64,000 bases of DNA from Acanthopleura granulata (Eukaryota > Mollusca > Polyplacophora > Chitonida > Chitonidae): NCBI GenBank assembly GCA_016165875.1, contig JABBOT010000010.1, positions 13,107,357-13,171,356 on the forward strand, given 5' to 3'. Below are positions 1-13,830 of this stretch, in pieces; position 1 is the first letter of the stretch; the number at the start of each line of letters is the position of its first letter. The notes under the pieces were generated by a model that saw only the letters and a program-made list of their open reading frames with translations, was not told the DNA's origin and did no database searches. The position numbers were made by a program, and so were the translations under genes.

Positions 1-2930
1 GGTATGTGCAAAAATGACTTCTATGAACCCTGGGAGACATCATTCTGAAACGACAGCGTTTGAGTAATTCTAGGCAAGTGATAACTAGGTTAAGTAATAT
101 ATGTTTATTTTTTGAGCAAAATTCCACTTCAGCCAAGGTGGTTTGGAGGAGTCTAACTTGCTAGTATACAAGCACTTACATAAAAAGTTGAAACATTACC
201 ATAACTCCAGTGAAATAACACAAGCCTGGGTTTCAACACGTGACCATTTACCCAGGTTTTCACACTGGCGTCGTTGATCTAGTTTCATTCGATGAAGAAG
301 GCTTTCACATGGATAACTTTTCTTGCACTGATGGGTTAGAGGTTCAACCCATACCACAACATATACTTTACATTTATCTTGAGTCCTGCCACCAGAATAT
401 TGCAGGAATTCAACTCAGTGCCTCCCACTATCACACAAACTTTCCTAGCCATGTCAATGGGACGGGCTGAGGACATCAACTATCCTCACATGACAGACAA
501 GCAAACATCAACTGTTTTGTTTAACGAAAGAGACAGCAATGCTGACGCTGCTGTGTAGATCAATCTGCACATTTAAGCAACAATTCTAATTGAGGATAAA
601 ACAAGTCAATCATTAACAGAAAATACATGTGTATCTGAGTACACCGGTGGGAATGTGTCAAAACGACAACAAAATAATCTACTCGATGGAAAGTTTCCCA
701 TTTTTCTTACCTACTGCACCATTTATAACAATTGAAAGTCAACAATGCCTTATTCCTGAACTGACAATGCTCTTTTTGGTTTTAAGAAGAAAATTAAAAC
801 TATCCATAACCATATTGATTTCTGAATAACTTCTCCTTGAATTCTTGAACTCAATGATTGGCACTTATCCCCAGAAATGCTCAAATGCAGAGTTGCACAA
901 CAACCTTTTTTTCAAACAAACAATCTTTCAGGATTCTTTCATGTTTCATGGTAAAGTTTATTCATAACACCGGGATAAATAAGAATATAACTTTCTCTGT
1001 TAGAAAAACTTGGCACCAGTAAGAGCCTGGCAACAACATTAATGACTGATCACTTTAACCCTTCTCGCCATGATATGTCTGCAACAGTGCCGAAATGGCA
1101 ATAAACCATAAGCATTCATTCAATTTGCCAGTTTCACAGAGCAAACGACTTTGGGCCTTCCTTCTGATGGCTCCACAAAAGTTTTGACTACTATAAACCT
1201 TCTTAACTTGTTAAAGAGACATAACATAAAACTACAGCCAGAGGTGTTTGTAGAACTATAAATACATTGCCAACTCCAACAAAAAAACAGTGACAGCCTA
1301 TTGCCCACTCTACTGTCAGAGAGGTAAGAGATTACCATTAAAAGTGTACCGTTCAGCAGTGGCAAATCCCATTAGTCACAGAGCAACGGAGCAATTCAGA
1401 CAACACAATCTAATAGCCTTTCACTGTGCGGTTTACCAGTGATCATGATCCACTGAGAAGAGAACAGATTCTGACAGTTTGCCCGCACCACGAGGGTTTC
1501 TTACTATCACCGCTGATGTATGGTGTATTACAGACATCCCCTTCTGCGGTCAATTCACATGTGCCACACTGTGGGCGCAGTACACCAGAGAACAGCTCTT
1601 ATCTGACAAATGATTTTATTCTCCACTGATCGCAGAAAAAACAAACATCATCTTCATGAAAAAAATCCATTTCATCCAAGAATGGCACATCCAGGTTAAT
1701 GCATTAAGCAGTTTGCAGATCAAAGAAAAGGACCACTGTCCCTACAATAGAACCCTAAAATGCGCCCACCATTTCATGCAAAATTCAGAATTTTGGTAAA
1801 TAACCAATAAATTTCTGCATGGATATACATATGTGCAAAAAGCAGCTATTTTCATCATCACAATTACTTAATACGCAATATAAAAATGAATTTACAACTC
1901 TCCACAGTTTAATGCAACTTGTTACTGCAATTAGGTTAGATTAGGGTACTGATCATACAAACTTTCAGTGTATCATTTTCCGATAAAACAATCCAAGAAA
2001 TGTAGATAGTGTAATGCAGACGTGAATAAGAAGCTGTTAGTGTTGCATTACATTTGCTGTATATTTTGATATGGAATTAAAATAAATTGTTTCATATATT
2101 AGGTGCTGTGAGCGTAAACCTTGGAGAAATTTCATTTCCAAAGATCCATTGCAAATTGAATTAAATAAGTTACAAAGATATTATATATATATACATATTT
2201 AAAAATGTGATGTTTGACTGACATGGTCAAATTATTATTTAATGTTGTATATTCATTATAATGTTTTCTTGTTGACTCAATACATAGTGATTCACTTAAA
2301 TAACAACAGCAAGATATGACCCTTGTCTAAAAAAAACCTGACAATGATGTTAGTTAGAATAAACCCTACATGTACTTGTGTATATATTTTCTGTACACTA
2401 CAACCTACTTGTCAGTGTTGCATCATACTTTTAAGGAAACAGGTCTACTTCAAGCCAACAGAAGAAAGCCCTTTATTATCTTTTTATTGTCAACTTTGAT
2501 GAATGAGCGGTCAGAGATGTTCTTGTTTGGTTGCTCGTGGATCTGAAATGGCCTGTTGGCACAGAATGGTACAAGTACCTCAGGCCTCCTACTGTCAGCT
2601 GTAAGAAGTTATTTCCTGTCGCAGATTGACTATGGAGAGGGAAAACATCGGTCTAGTTTGCACGAATTACACGCTGGCCCAGAGCGACCGAGATTTACCG
2701 CTAGGCAAAGCTGAGATCTTGAGTAAATGGCATGGAATTCACATAATAGGCCAGCTGGAGCAGCCAGAATCTTAGCACTCGGGCCTGTTTTATTTCCAGG
2801 ATGGAATACCTGTCTATGTTAAATGTCTATAACCGCTGCTAAGCTACATACAAATTACACAAACAGGAGTAAAACACAGCAGCTGGTTCACATAGCTTCC
2901 TCCCATAGCTGTGGACGGATTCTGTTGAGG
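1..2930. other. No gene recognised
   Basis: AT-rich sequence. Short frames at 240-470, 1,120-1,365 and 1,426-1,629 show no domain, no convincing splice borders and no codon pattern. A somewhat GC-richer block at 2,500-2,800 holds no long frame. Confidence 0.5.
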
Positions 2931-3660
2931 TAGGTGTCACATTATTCACATGGTGTTCCATTTTTCACATGATGATCTGGTTCATATTTCGTATGATCTC
3001 CTTCCATAACTGTCAACGTGTCTCATTTGCTACATGACAATCTAGTACATATTTGGTATGATCTCCTTCCATAACTGTCAACGTGTCCCATTTCCTACAT
3101 GACAATCTAGTACATATTTGGTATGATCTCCTTCCATAACTGTCAATGTGTCCCATTTCCTACATGACAATCTAGTACATATTTGGTATGATCTCCTTCC
3201 ATAACTGTCAATGTGTCCCATTTCCTACATGACAATCTAGTACATATTTGGTATGATCTCCTTCCATAACTGTCAACGTGTCCCATTTCCTACGTGACAA
3301 TCTAGTACATATTTGGTATGATCTCCTTCCATAACTGTCAACGTGTCCCATTTCCTACGTGACAATCTAGTATATATTTGGTATGATCTCCTTCCATAAC
3401 TGTCAACGTGTCCCATTTCCTACGTGACAATCTAGTATATATTTGGTATGATCTCCTTCCATAACTGTCAACGTGTCTCATTTCCTACATGACAATCTAG
3501 TACATATTTGGTATGATCTCCTTCCATAACTGTCAACGTGTCTCATTTTCTACATGATAAGCCAGTTTCTATTTGGTATGATCTTCTTCCATACCCGTCA
3601 AAAAGTCCAACTTTCCCACCTGCTAACCAGGTATCTATTTGGCATCATCTCCTTCCATTA
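2931..3660. repeat. 65-bp minisatellite, about 10-11 copies
   Basis: A unit containing ATCTCCTTCCATAACTGTCA recurs every 65 bases exactly from 2,996 (2,996; 3,061; 3,126; 3,191; 3,256; 3,321; 3,386; 3,451; 3,516). The central copies differ at only one to three positions. The outer copies on both flanks are degenerate, the usual pattern for an array homogenised from its middle. Confidence 0.95.
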
Positions 3661-4849
3661 CTGTTAATAAATTCATCAAACAATACTAAATGACATATAC
3701 TGTGTAGGCCTACAAGCTAATTCTGGTTGTTTAATTGTTATAAGGAGTGCACGCTGCCCTATTCTTCTGACCTTGAGCATTCTCTCTAAAACCTTAAGTG
3801 TTTGTGTGTAATCAAGGTTTGTTTTATGTATTTGCCGCTCAGTTTCTTCCTGAAACCAACAACAATTTACCATAATGAGTCCAGAAGGATGTAAAAACAC
3901 TCTTCCGTCACGGGCTGAGGTTAGCAACAACTGGAATATTGTCACAGCTGACTGACGTATGAAAAACAGTAGCGGCCATTAAAACGCTGGCCTTATGCAA
4001 GACAGTGAAACTTGAATGGGATTGATTTGGGCCACTTCAATGTTTGCAAGCCCCTCAGCTAATTCCTACACGACTGCTAACCACATTGGCTAAATCACCT
4101 TCCAGTCCACATTTCAGCAAAGGTGAGGTCAAGGCCATGGGTACTTTTTTTTAAAGATTTACATGCAGCATCAAAGTAAAATGAACTTTAGAATTGAACC
4201 CTCTAAAGCTGGCAGCTAGCAGTAGACAAAATAGTTGTGAAATAATAGCATTAAAGCCACAACTTTGGAAAACACTTCTCCGATTATACAGCCAACACTA
4301 ATGTTCAAGGGAGGAATGTGGAAGCTTGCTGCCTGGAAAGTATAACCAGAGAACTGAATTGGATAGAATGATAGTTGACAAATCATCACACATAAAACCC
4401 AGCTGCTTGTCAACTTAGCCTGCTTAGGGTTTTATTCCATATAATCATGTAAAATAACATTTACAACATACACGTAGCAACAGAGAGTCTTAAATGACAT
4501 TAAACTCTGCTCCCAAAACAAATTTTAAGTGCAAATAAATATCAGAAAAACACTAGTTTTGGGGCTGAAACAACGTACAGTACTTTCCAAACATCTAAGA
4601 GCTCTCTGAGATCAACAAAACTACCAGAAACCAGAAGAAAGTAATTTATTCTCTGACAAAATTTTAGATCGTTTACGGTACATTTCATATATAGCATATT
4701 GCTACTTTCAAAGGTTACTGTGGTAAGTAAACTGTGACACACACATGCAAGAAATAGGTTTAACACAGTAACCTTGCTACAAGTCATCTTTCCGTAGAGT
4801 CATTTGAGGGAGATGACCTGACAGGATAACTTACAGAAGTTAAATGATA

Positions 4850-5087
4850 CATCTATCCTCGCAGGTTACTCGTATTGTGTGACCAGTTGCCTGTGGTGGT
4901 TGAAAATGAGAAACCCACTACCACCTGCAGGTTGTTGGAGGATCTTCTCACATACAGCCTGAGAGGAAACCAGCAAGAGCTGAACCTGAACTCACAACGA
5001 CCACATTGGTGGGAAGCTTCTGGGCCGTTACCCTGCACTAGAGCGCTCGCTAACAAGGACATACAGAAGCTTTCAATCTCAGTGTCA
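4850..5087 (-). mobile_element. tRNA-derived SINE, near complete 5' part
   Basis: Read on the minus strand from 5,087, a tRNA-like head (GTTAGCGAGCGCTCTAG) is followed by a B-box-like GAGTTCAGGTTCAGC, then the shared SINE body (CTTGCTGGTTTCCTC, further GGTGGTAGTGGGTTTC). The same body occurs at 40,345-40,547 and, diverged, at 13,506-13,700. Long open frames on both strands here are side effects of the SINE. Confidence 0.7.
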
Positions 5088-5502
5088 GTTTTAAAACTAA
5101 CAGTGCCTGATAATGTCTCCCTCAAGGATTTTACATCACATGATTCTGGTTTGTTCAGTTCTATGGTGGAGGAAATTGCACATTTATCTACTGTCTAAAC
5201 ATAATTAATGCTTTCTGAATTTCCAAGACTATAACCAAGGCTTTTTTGTGATAAACCTTTGTTCTTTACAGTACTTAATTGCACTGCATTACAATAACTA
5301 AATTTTTAGAGTTTGACAGAGGTTCTCAGAAGTGCTGCAACAGACACATATACTACAAGATTGCAGACTTTGACAACAGCATGCTGGCAATTTTGTACAT
5401 TTTTGACTTCAAAATCATGCTTGTCTCTGTGGACAAAAATTCAACGAAATACACAAATGTCTGCAGAATTTTGAATGACTTCTGAGGGCTACAATTTCTG
5501 CT

Positions 5503-6003
5503 TTAAAGGGAAAGGCCACACAAAAATAAAGTTCCGGTGAGTAAAAAGACCATAAAAAACTGTACCTTCTTACCTTGAATTTTTTAGACATTTTTTTTTC
5601 ACCAAAGTAAATGCCGTCGGATGTATTGATTGTGTGGTGGGTTTTATGGACCATATTGATGATGTGTCTCACCAATGACATCATGCAGACTCTTCTATGG
5701 CTTTAAAGTAGAAATATAATATCATATTAGCATTTTCCTACACAGGTCAACATTACAGGAGTACTCTTCACAAGAACTTTATTCAGATCTGAACATAAAG
5801 CAGTACAAAAGATAGTGTGACGTCACTGGTGAACCACACTATCAACATGGTGCATAGCACCCTATACCATAAAAATATCTGACAGCGTTTAATTTGGTGA
5901 GAAAAAAAAATCTAAAACATTGAGTGAAGGTATTTTCAGATACAGTTTTTCATAGCCTTTTTCAATCACCGTAACTTCCTTTTTGTGTGGTCTTTCCATT
6001 TAA
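5503..6003. mobile_element. Fold-back MITE with ~200-bp inverted repeats, copy 1
   Basis: Both ends are TTAA. The left end reads TTAAAGGGAAAGGCCACAC and the right end is its near-perfect inverse. The arms pair along about 200 bases each, leaving a spacer near 90 bases. It shares arms with the element at 15,076-15,520. No coding capacity is seen. The TTAA ends suggest piggyBac-type target choice, but the internal bases are not a signature of a known family, so the class is open. Confidence 0.85.
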
Positions 6004-7545
6004 TGAAGTAATACCACTGTTTATCTCCCATATCCCAAATGTGTCTGGCACACTAAAGACAAATATTTGGTTTGACCGATGACTGATGTTGTTTTGGCCG
6101 TACATGTACATAAGATATGCAGACAAGAAATATCAGCTGTGAATATTACAATTTTACAGACATTTTCACTGGCGAATGTTTACTGGCAAGAAAATGAAAT
6201 ACAAATGAGTGCCCAAGAATGCCCCACTGCTTCTACAACTCATCACAACAGAGTACACCAATCACAAAGACTGGATACATTACTGCCCAGCATGCATTTT
6301 TGGGGAAATTGTATTCAAGGAGCCAAATATGCATGAACTTAAACCTTGAAAAAACAAGCATGCTGATTTGCTGTGACAAATGTCTGATCAAAGATGACTC
6401 ACGAAGTTTGAATGCTGTCTGAGATGTCACAGTTATATCTGTGTTAACTCCCACATTGTGGTCTATATTACTGTCACATAATGAAGTGATATAAACTCCT
6501 CATTTAAGGCCACAGGAAACCTGTTTTCAGTGGGTAGAGCTTTGACACTTTGAAGACAGCATAGGCGTCCGGACAGAGTTCCAGGTTAGTGAATGTAATG
6601 ATTGATGTCGAACCCAAAGAGCATGGCCAAATGATCTCGAAGACAATTCACCGGGTTTGAAGTTTTGGCCCAATCTAGGTGTGTCCGCAGATTGTTGTGC
6701 AGATTATATCCACAGATGTTTTCTATGATTCAGCAATCAATGTCGGCATTCTTGCTTATTGGAAACGCTGCCCGCAGCATGCTTGTTCTTTTCTTCAATA
6801 TCTATGTCGCAGGTTCTGACTAGTCTTGCTTGCAAGGCAAACATAGACAGTTCACAAGGACAGCAGCTCGCAACAATGGAATATGAAGGCTTCTAAATCA
6901 CTTGGAACAGGCTTGTTTGGGCAGGTAATGCTGAACAATCACACTCATTGTCACTGACTGTAGGATGTGTTAACTATCCATGGCTTATAAAATTGCCATA
7001 AGCAGCGACAAGAGAGTATGGGTACAAGAAATGTCCAATGTTCTCCATACCTTACAAGAAATTAAGATCCTTATTTTTGATCCTTCCTCAATGTATGCAT
7101 CACGACTAGCTCTGTTACTATGTGCCAGCTTTTTATTTTTCTCCTTTGTTACATTTTGACTTTTTCAATGCTTAATCAGTGCTGCTTTCACAAGAGAAAA
7201 CTTTCAGTTTTAAAAATCACCACAAATAATTAGCCTCTTAATGCAGTTCTCATGGAACAACTGTTCAAATCTACTTCACCACAACTATATCTATGTAGCT
7301 GATTGCAACTGAAGTTTTCTGACACACTTCTGCTTTTTCACTTGCAGAGTAAAACCCATGGGTGGGAGCGCCATCCACATTATTGGCAAATGCCATAAGG
7401 CAGTACAAACTTTACGCAAGACACTGATGATAGTGGCTGCTTCACAATTCTTAAACGAGCCTCTTCCAGTCTGAACATGAAGACTCTGGAAGCACACATT
7501 TCATCATGTTTGACAACAAACCTTCCCTGCAGTTGTCGTTCATAA
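6004..7545. other. No gene recognised
   Basis: Only short, overlapping frames on both strands. A slightly GC-richer block at 6,520-6,900 has no open frame or repeat that I recognise. Confidence 0.5.
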
Positions 7546-7640
7546 AATTATTTATTGATTTGATTTGGGTTTTAGGCCGTACTCGAGAATCTTTTACTTT
7601 TACGACACCGGCCAGCCCTATTATGAGCCTGTAATAACAT
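7546..7640 (-). mobile_element. SINE 3'-tail fragment
   Basis: The minus strand shows the SINE tail: a GGCCGGTGTCGTAAAAG-like stretch, a diverged GAATATTCTTGAGTACGG-type block (here GATTCTCGAGTACGGCC) and then the AAATCAAATCAATAAATAA tail. The 5' part is absent. Confidence 0.65.
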
Positions 7641-7907
7641 AGCCCCCAGGTCATTAAGCGCACAGAAATGTACAAGTACACAGTTTCAGGCTATCATGTT
7701 CACGAAAACCAATCATATAAATCATTATCTCTAGTTTGAGAAATTATGTCAAAGACCTGGTCTTTACCTGTAAATTTATACCTAAACATTTGTGTGCTTA
7801 TACACTTACACTCATGTTTAATTGATTCAATTCCTCCAACTGGGCTGGTTATATAATGTTATGAGGTGTACCATGCAAGGAGGATATCAGGTCCCAGGTT
7901 AGCCACA

Positions 7908-8050
7908 TACACACAGCAAAATTCCATCACGCACACAGCAAAATTCCATCACGCACACACCAAAATTCCATCATGCACACACAAAAATTCCATCACACAC
8001 ACACCAAAATTCCATCATGCACACACCACATTTCCATCGTGCACACTCTT
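7908..8050. repeat. 22-bp tandem repeat, 6 copies
   Basis: AAATTCCATCAYGCACACA-type units recur at exactly 22-base steps (ATTCC at 7,921; 7,943; 7,965; 7,987; 8,009; 8,031). The 70-codon frame over it is only the repeat translated. Confidence 0.9.
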
Positions 8051-8514
8051 CACTCTGCTTGTTACATATACCATATAAAAGTTTGGTTTCATCATCAATG
8101 ACTCAGACAAATTTGGAGACAACAATGAAATAAAAGGGTACATAGCTTTTTTCACAAAAGGCCTTCCTACTGCAGGAGATAAAAATGTTCAGCAAATATC
8201 CAAAACGAACATAAATTTGTTCTCAGAATTTAGCTCTAACACTCGGACGGAATACTGTCTGACCAAAGCTGGCAGACACAATACCCTCTCATTAAAGCTG
8301 ACCTATCTATACAAAACAATATTTTTAAAGTTTTTAATCCTAAGTAGATATCAAAACATGCCCTTAAACACATATCATCAGTTAATTAAATTTCTCACTA
8401 GAGCAACCATGGAGAATGTATCAAATCTGCTGAATTTACAATGTAATCCATTAACTGGATGTAATGTTTTAACTGTACATGAATGTTGATGATAATTAGA
8501 AGGGTAGACTATAT

Positions 8515-8612
8515 ATATTCATTTATTTGATTGGTGCTTAACGCTTCTCTCAAGAATATTTCATTTATACAATGGCAGCCAGCATTATGGTGGGAGGAAT
8601 CCATGCTGCTAG
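8515..8612 (-). mobile_element. SINE 3'-tail fragment
   Basis: The minus strand carries the block CCACCATAATGCTGGCTGCC, then AATGAAATATTCTTGAGAG and an AATCAAATAAATGAAT tail, the same 3' end as in the element at 40,345-40,547. Confidence 0.75.
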
Positions 8613-8619
8613 TGCCTGA

Positions 8620-11600
8620 GAAAGAGCAGATTATAAGCGGATCTGAATTAATGTCTGAACTGATCACAGACAGGGAAAGATACTATGCTCTCCCCAAGAA
8701 GTATGTAGGTGAAAGGATAAAGATGTAAGGATACTGTTACAAAAGATACAGGTGTCATCAGTGATAATGGCTCCATTTATGTAATACCTGAAATTATCAC
8801 ACTTGCAGGCTAAAATATCATTTAAAGTAAAAAGAATTTCTCATTGCGGTTTGCCAATTTTTCCCCCAAATCTCTTCATGACTTAGCGGACAGGTTTTCC
8901 ACACGAAGCACTAACTATTTACATTACATAACACACATGTACTTTCTTACGCCCATCTGCTTCTATGACATCCTTGTCGCTTGAAAGAAATACCACCTTA
9001 GGCTCGCCATAGCAAAAGAAAATTATCCATTTGCAATAATACCATTATGTACACCCAAGACATTTTAAAGACTTTATCAAAAGCAGCTTGAGGGCATGCT
9101 CCTAAAGTAGGACTCAAGTTCTTTTCAAGGCCTATACCTCCCATTACAGGCATGGTTTGCAGACAAACCTTTGATGATATGGTCATCAAGAACAGATGGT
9201 CAGGTGCAAATTAAGCCTCAACTATCAATTAGTCTATTTCTAATACAGGCAGGGGCAAATGCTTTTTCCTCAAGGGGATGTCCCTTAGAAGTTTTCAAGG
9301 AAAACATACAGAAAACAGTTGTAACCAGGATAAATTTCTAACAGATTGAATACATAAAGGCCTTTTCGTAACATGCCTGAAAGACTACAGCTTTAACTGA
9401 TCACATTAACCATGACAACAGGAAAAAACAACATCTCAACAAAAGACACTGATCAAAAATGTTTGCAAAATTTAGCATGTATCTGCAGTTGATCTACAGC
9501 AATGATCAAAGTTGCGTCCAAGTTTCAGTGGCCCACCAGGAGGACAACAATGATGTTCTCCAGTGCTATTTAACTGGAGGAAAACAACATGCCAGGTGCC
9601 AAATTTATTAACACAGCTAATGAGGAGCATATTACCACTGAAATGCAGCAGTGACATGTTTACTGGCACCATTTGGAATGAATCTTGAGATCCAAGTTTT
9701 CCTAGTTTTTCCTCTATTCCTAGAAATCTATTTCTAGTACTAGGCAGAGATATCGATCAGTGCTATACACATGACAAATGCACAAGTTCCTGTCACTTGC
9801 TAATATTAAAATGTTCCAGTTACCTTTCGACTGCAATTGAACTGCTTAATTGTCAGACCAGTAAAGACACCTAAACTGCGTTTGAACTACAGCCTTTAAT
9901 AATATTAGGTGTATTTCATTCACAAAGCCATATGAAAAATGCACCAACTTGCAAAGAGAAAACCGTCTTATAAAAGCTTGAAAGCGTGTACCTGTCCTTA
10001 ATTCACTAGCCTCGGTAATAACACCAGAAACAGTGAAAACATCATAAAGGTACTACGAGAACCTCCAGAGAGCTTCTTTCAAAGTTATAAATCGTGTAGA
10101 CAGCATTTCAGGTAGCTTAGTCCAACTGAATGATATCACCTGTCAAAATGAAGGTCCCAAACCAGCTAGAATCCACAACTGCCAGGGTTTGTACTATACA
10201 TAAGAACTACAAAATTAGCTTTAAATTACTGGTTGGCCATATTTTAATTTCTTTGAACTTGGCCTTTCTCTCGGATCAAATTCACTAAAAATCTCAGGCC
10301 CTGTTCTTCATAAGCACACGTCTGTTTAATGCCAGTGATTAATTGTGTATTTGATCAATATTTTACATGTGTAGTACTAAAGTATGTGGATATCTTAAAC
10401 ACCCTAGTGGTGCCAGTTGATGACAATTTAATAAACCTTGTGACTTTATACTGCATATAAAACAACAGAAATTTGATGTAAACATGGTACCCCTAACAGT
10501 TAAGACATCTAAAGAGAAAGCAATGCGTCTGAGAACTGAGTTGGCAATCATTTAATGTCATTCTACGTAAAGCCATTAATATCAACCCCAAAAGTGCCAT
10601 CTCAGGAATTCCCGGGATGCCGTGTGTATTGTGATAATGGTGAATTGCCTAATATAATGACAATGAAACACCACAATATCCATTAAAACATTACTGAAAC
10701 TGATGACAAAATGTAGTCAAATAAGATATATTAGACAGCAGTCAGCAATTACACAAGGCTCTTAAGTACCTCACAACATTTCACCTGTAACACACTGCTG
10801 AAAGAACTTGACCTAGCTAAGTGCTCAGAAATACACCCTCACTGGTTACTGCTGTGTGAGTACGTGTATATATACATAAGAAGACTCTGGACAACAATGG
10901 AATTTCAGTGGGGTCAGTTGAATTAAACTAACACTCAAATGTTCTCCTGGCCTGTGATTTATAAACATTTAATTCACCCTATGCATAATCACACATATAT
11001 AAATAATCATCTAAAAACATGGCACCCATTACATGTATTTATCCAAGATGCTTATATTTATCAAAATGAGTCACAGAACAGTTTTGATAAAATTTTCCTT
11101 TATTTAACTGAAAGAGTAGCTAATATGGAGGAGAATGGGTACATTTCAAATGATATCATACTGGTACTTATTGGTCAGATTGTTGACTCCTCTCCAAAAA
11201 CAACACAAACCACGCAAAACGATTAGTGTCTGCAACTGCGTGGGTGAAGGCTTACAGTCTGTTACAGAGGAGACAAATACACATGTACTCACACATCACA
11301 GGTAACAAACTGAGTTATCTTGTGCTCTATTAACAGACGAGATTTCCTTCATAGGAAGACGATGAATAATGCAATTCAGCACAAGTACTGTAACCATGGG
11401 ACAGTCATATTAATTCAGACATACATACGCCATTGATCTCTAAATCCTTCATTTATCTTCTGTAAATAGGCACTACTTTGAAGACCAGATTGTTCTGGAT
11501 TGTGGTCTAGCACAGCTTGACCAGTCAGGTTATTTGTGCCTAGGATTACAAGTAACAGTTAATTCTGTTTCGCTGAATGATGTATGTGAAACACAGGTCT

Positions 11601-11905
11601 GCTATTTTGTTATTACCATCTGAAACACCCACACCAAAATAGCTAAGTGTAACCACAATGATTAAGAATACAAAAATATAAGGCACAATGGGGGAAATGT
11701 AGCAAAATTTGGCTCTCAGTTATCAGGACTCCCTCAAACTTTGTCCTTTCAACAGCTGAAATCAATCAACTTGTAGGTTTTGTTTGGCTATACTTATAAA
11801 AAACCAACGGATGTTTTGTGGAGTCGTAATTTATCAGACTCCTTTCACAAAACGTATGCGATTGCATGTTCATTTGTGTTTCTGATTTGAGTTCAATAGT
11901 TCCAT
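8620..11905. other. No gene recognised
   Basis: AT-rich. The 95-codon plus-strand frame at 10,939-11,226 has a protein-like middle (LTERVANMEENGYISNDIIL) but no start context, splice site or family resemblance that would support a gene. Confidence 0.5.
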
Positions 11906-12130
11906 TTTATTTAATTATTTTATTGGTGTTAAATTGCCATACAAAATAATTTTTCAGTTCTGCAATAAAGCTCAGGTCTTCAGCTTGAGGAGAGCAGCGT
12001 GTCCAGACTAAGTTACCACCCTCCACTCACCAGGTACTTTAAAAACCTGCCAATTTAAGGCCTCAGCTGTAGCTGTGTTTCAGAGATGGATTCAAGCATT
12101 AACCTCCCAGGACTCGCTATCACAGGTCAT
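11906..12130 (-). mobile_element. Diverged SINE
   Basis: On the minus strand a tRNA-like head (TAGCGAGTCCTGGGAGG and then GCTTGAATCC) at the right end and an AATAAAATAATTAAATAA-type tail at the left end flank a degenerate body. Order and strand fit the SINE family of this window. Confidence 0.45.
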
Positions 12131-13505
12131 TTATTGTTTAGGAGTTATTGATTTTATTAAAAATGTTAATTCTGTTCTAAATTTCTGATAACTTTTACAG
12201 GGAAAACTCGGAAAATTTAAACAATTTATTTCTAATCATTTTAAGTTCATACAACATGTATCAGGTTAGTTCTAATTATTTTTCTTTTTTTTTTGCCTTA
12301 TCAGCCGAATCATAAAATGGCCAGCTTAAGCACTCCTTATGTGATCATCTGCAGATGGGTATTGTCAATGAAAGCAGCAGTTACTTGCATAACCAGTCAG
12401 CTTTCATGAGCAGTTAATTCTGTTGACACTGCCAGGCCTTCACTCGCAGGACTGAAAACTCATTAAACAATAATTCTACAAAAGGATAAAAGCTTTTGTT
12501 TATGTATGGAAAACTGAATTTTAACAAACCTCAATTGAAATAGCAAAATTCCATCTAAAATCTAACTGAAAATTCACTCTCTAATCCTTTTTCACTGTTG
12601 CTTCCACAATAAAATTATTTTTTTGTACCTTCTTTTCAATTTGTGTTAATGCAATCACCTGGAAGGGACAAGATTAAAACGTCTTAATCAAGATATAACA
12701 CTTTAAATGTAAACTTAAATGTGGATAATATGAAACTGGAAAGATCTATCATATTATCAATATTACCTAATCAGGGTGCATTATTTTTGTAATGTGAGAA
12801 AGCAGCTGTTTCCCTGACATTGCTTTGGCCATATGTACATAGGGAACTGGTGACAAAACACTGTGTTTCTCTTATTTAGAATACCAAAGTTGTTTTACAC
12901 AGTTAATTTAAGTACGTGAGAATAAAATGGCTTTGGCCGTTGACCTTTGTCTCCACCCTTGTCCCCTAATAACTAAGGTCATATTAATTGTTGTCTATGC
13001 TCTACATCCACACTGCTTCTTTAATTCAAACATGGTGGATGTGAACAGCACAGTTGAAGCACAGGTCTTTAAATGCAGTCAAGGATATTCAATGTCACCA
13101 TGTGGGAGAATCAAAGTTTCAATAAAGCAATTACACATCAAAACAGGCAGGAGTCCTTTGACCATAAAGTCAGGATTCATGTAAGTTTACTGACATGATA
13201 CTGATAACTAACTGGAGTGTTTACTTGTACCCGGGGAAGTCTCAGACGCCTTGTGAAACCTACACTCCTTTAAAGCTCGGAGGCAAACAGCACTGTCCTG
13301 CAGGCAAGGATTATTTTACGCCATACTAGCGACTGATTTGTTTGCTTGGATGTTTGAGGTTCAACTTCAAAACTGAATAAGGCCAATTTCGAAGTTTATT
13401 CAGTCACATCACAGTGCTGTCCTCTTTTATCAAGCCTATCTCAATGTTGACTGATTGTATATGATGCCACAGACACCGTCATAACAGCATATCTCCTTGT
13501 ACAGG

Positions 13506-13830
13506 AATTTATTTATTTGTTTGCTTGGGGCTTTACAGAGGTGGAGGTGGGAGGAAAAACAGACACTGTTTGGGGAAAACTCATAAACATGCACCTTTCC
13601 ACCTACAGATGGAGAATAAACCAAAATGAGCTGAGCTTGAGCTCACAGTGACTACACTGGTGAGAGGCTCCAGCATCATTGTGCCCTAGTGATCCAAACC
13701 GTCATCAAAGAAAGTCCTCTCTCTCCTTATATGCTATGCACAAATTTATTTATTGATTTATCAAATTAGTGTTTTGATGCCCTACTTAAAGACTATTTCA
13801 CATATACAACACCGGGGTAGCCTTATGACG
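13506..13830 (-). mobile_element. Two nested or adjacent diverged SINE copies
   Basis: At 13,506-13,700 the minus strand shares the body of the SINE at 4,850-5,087 (GTGAGCTCAAGCTCAGCTC, the B-box region, and a tail of AAACAAATAAATAAAT). A second tail, with the CCGGTGTTGTATATGTGAAA block, starts at 13,744 and runs to about 13,830. Both are in the same orientation. Confidence 0.6.

Noticed and set aside
4853..5198. Opposed frames of 90 and 107 codons
   Set aside because: They coincide with a SINE in minus orientation.
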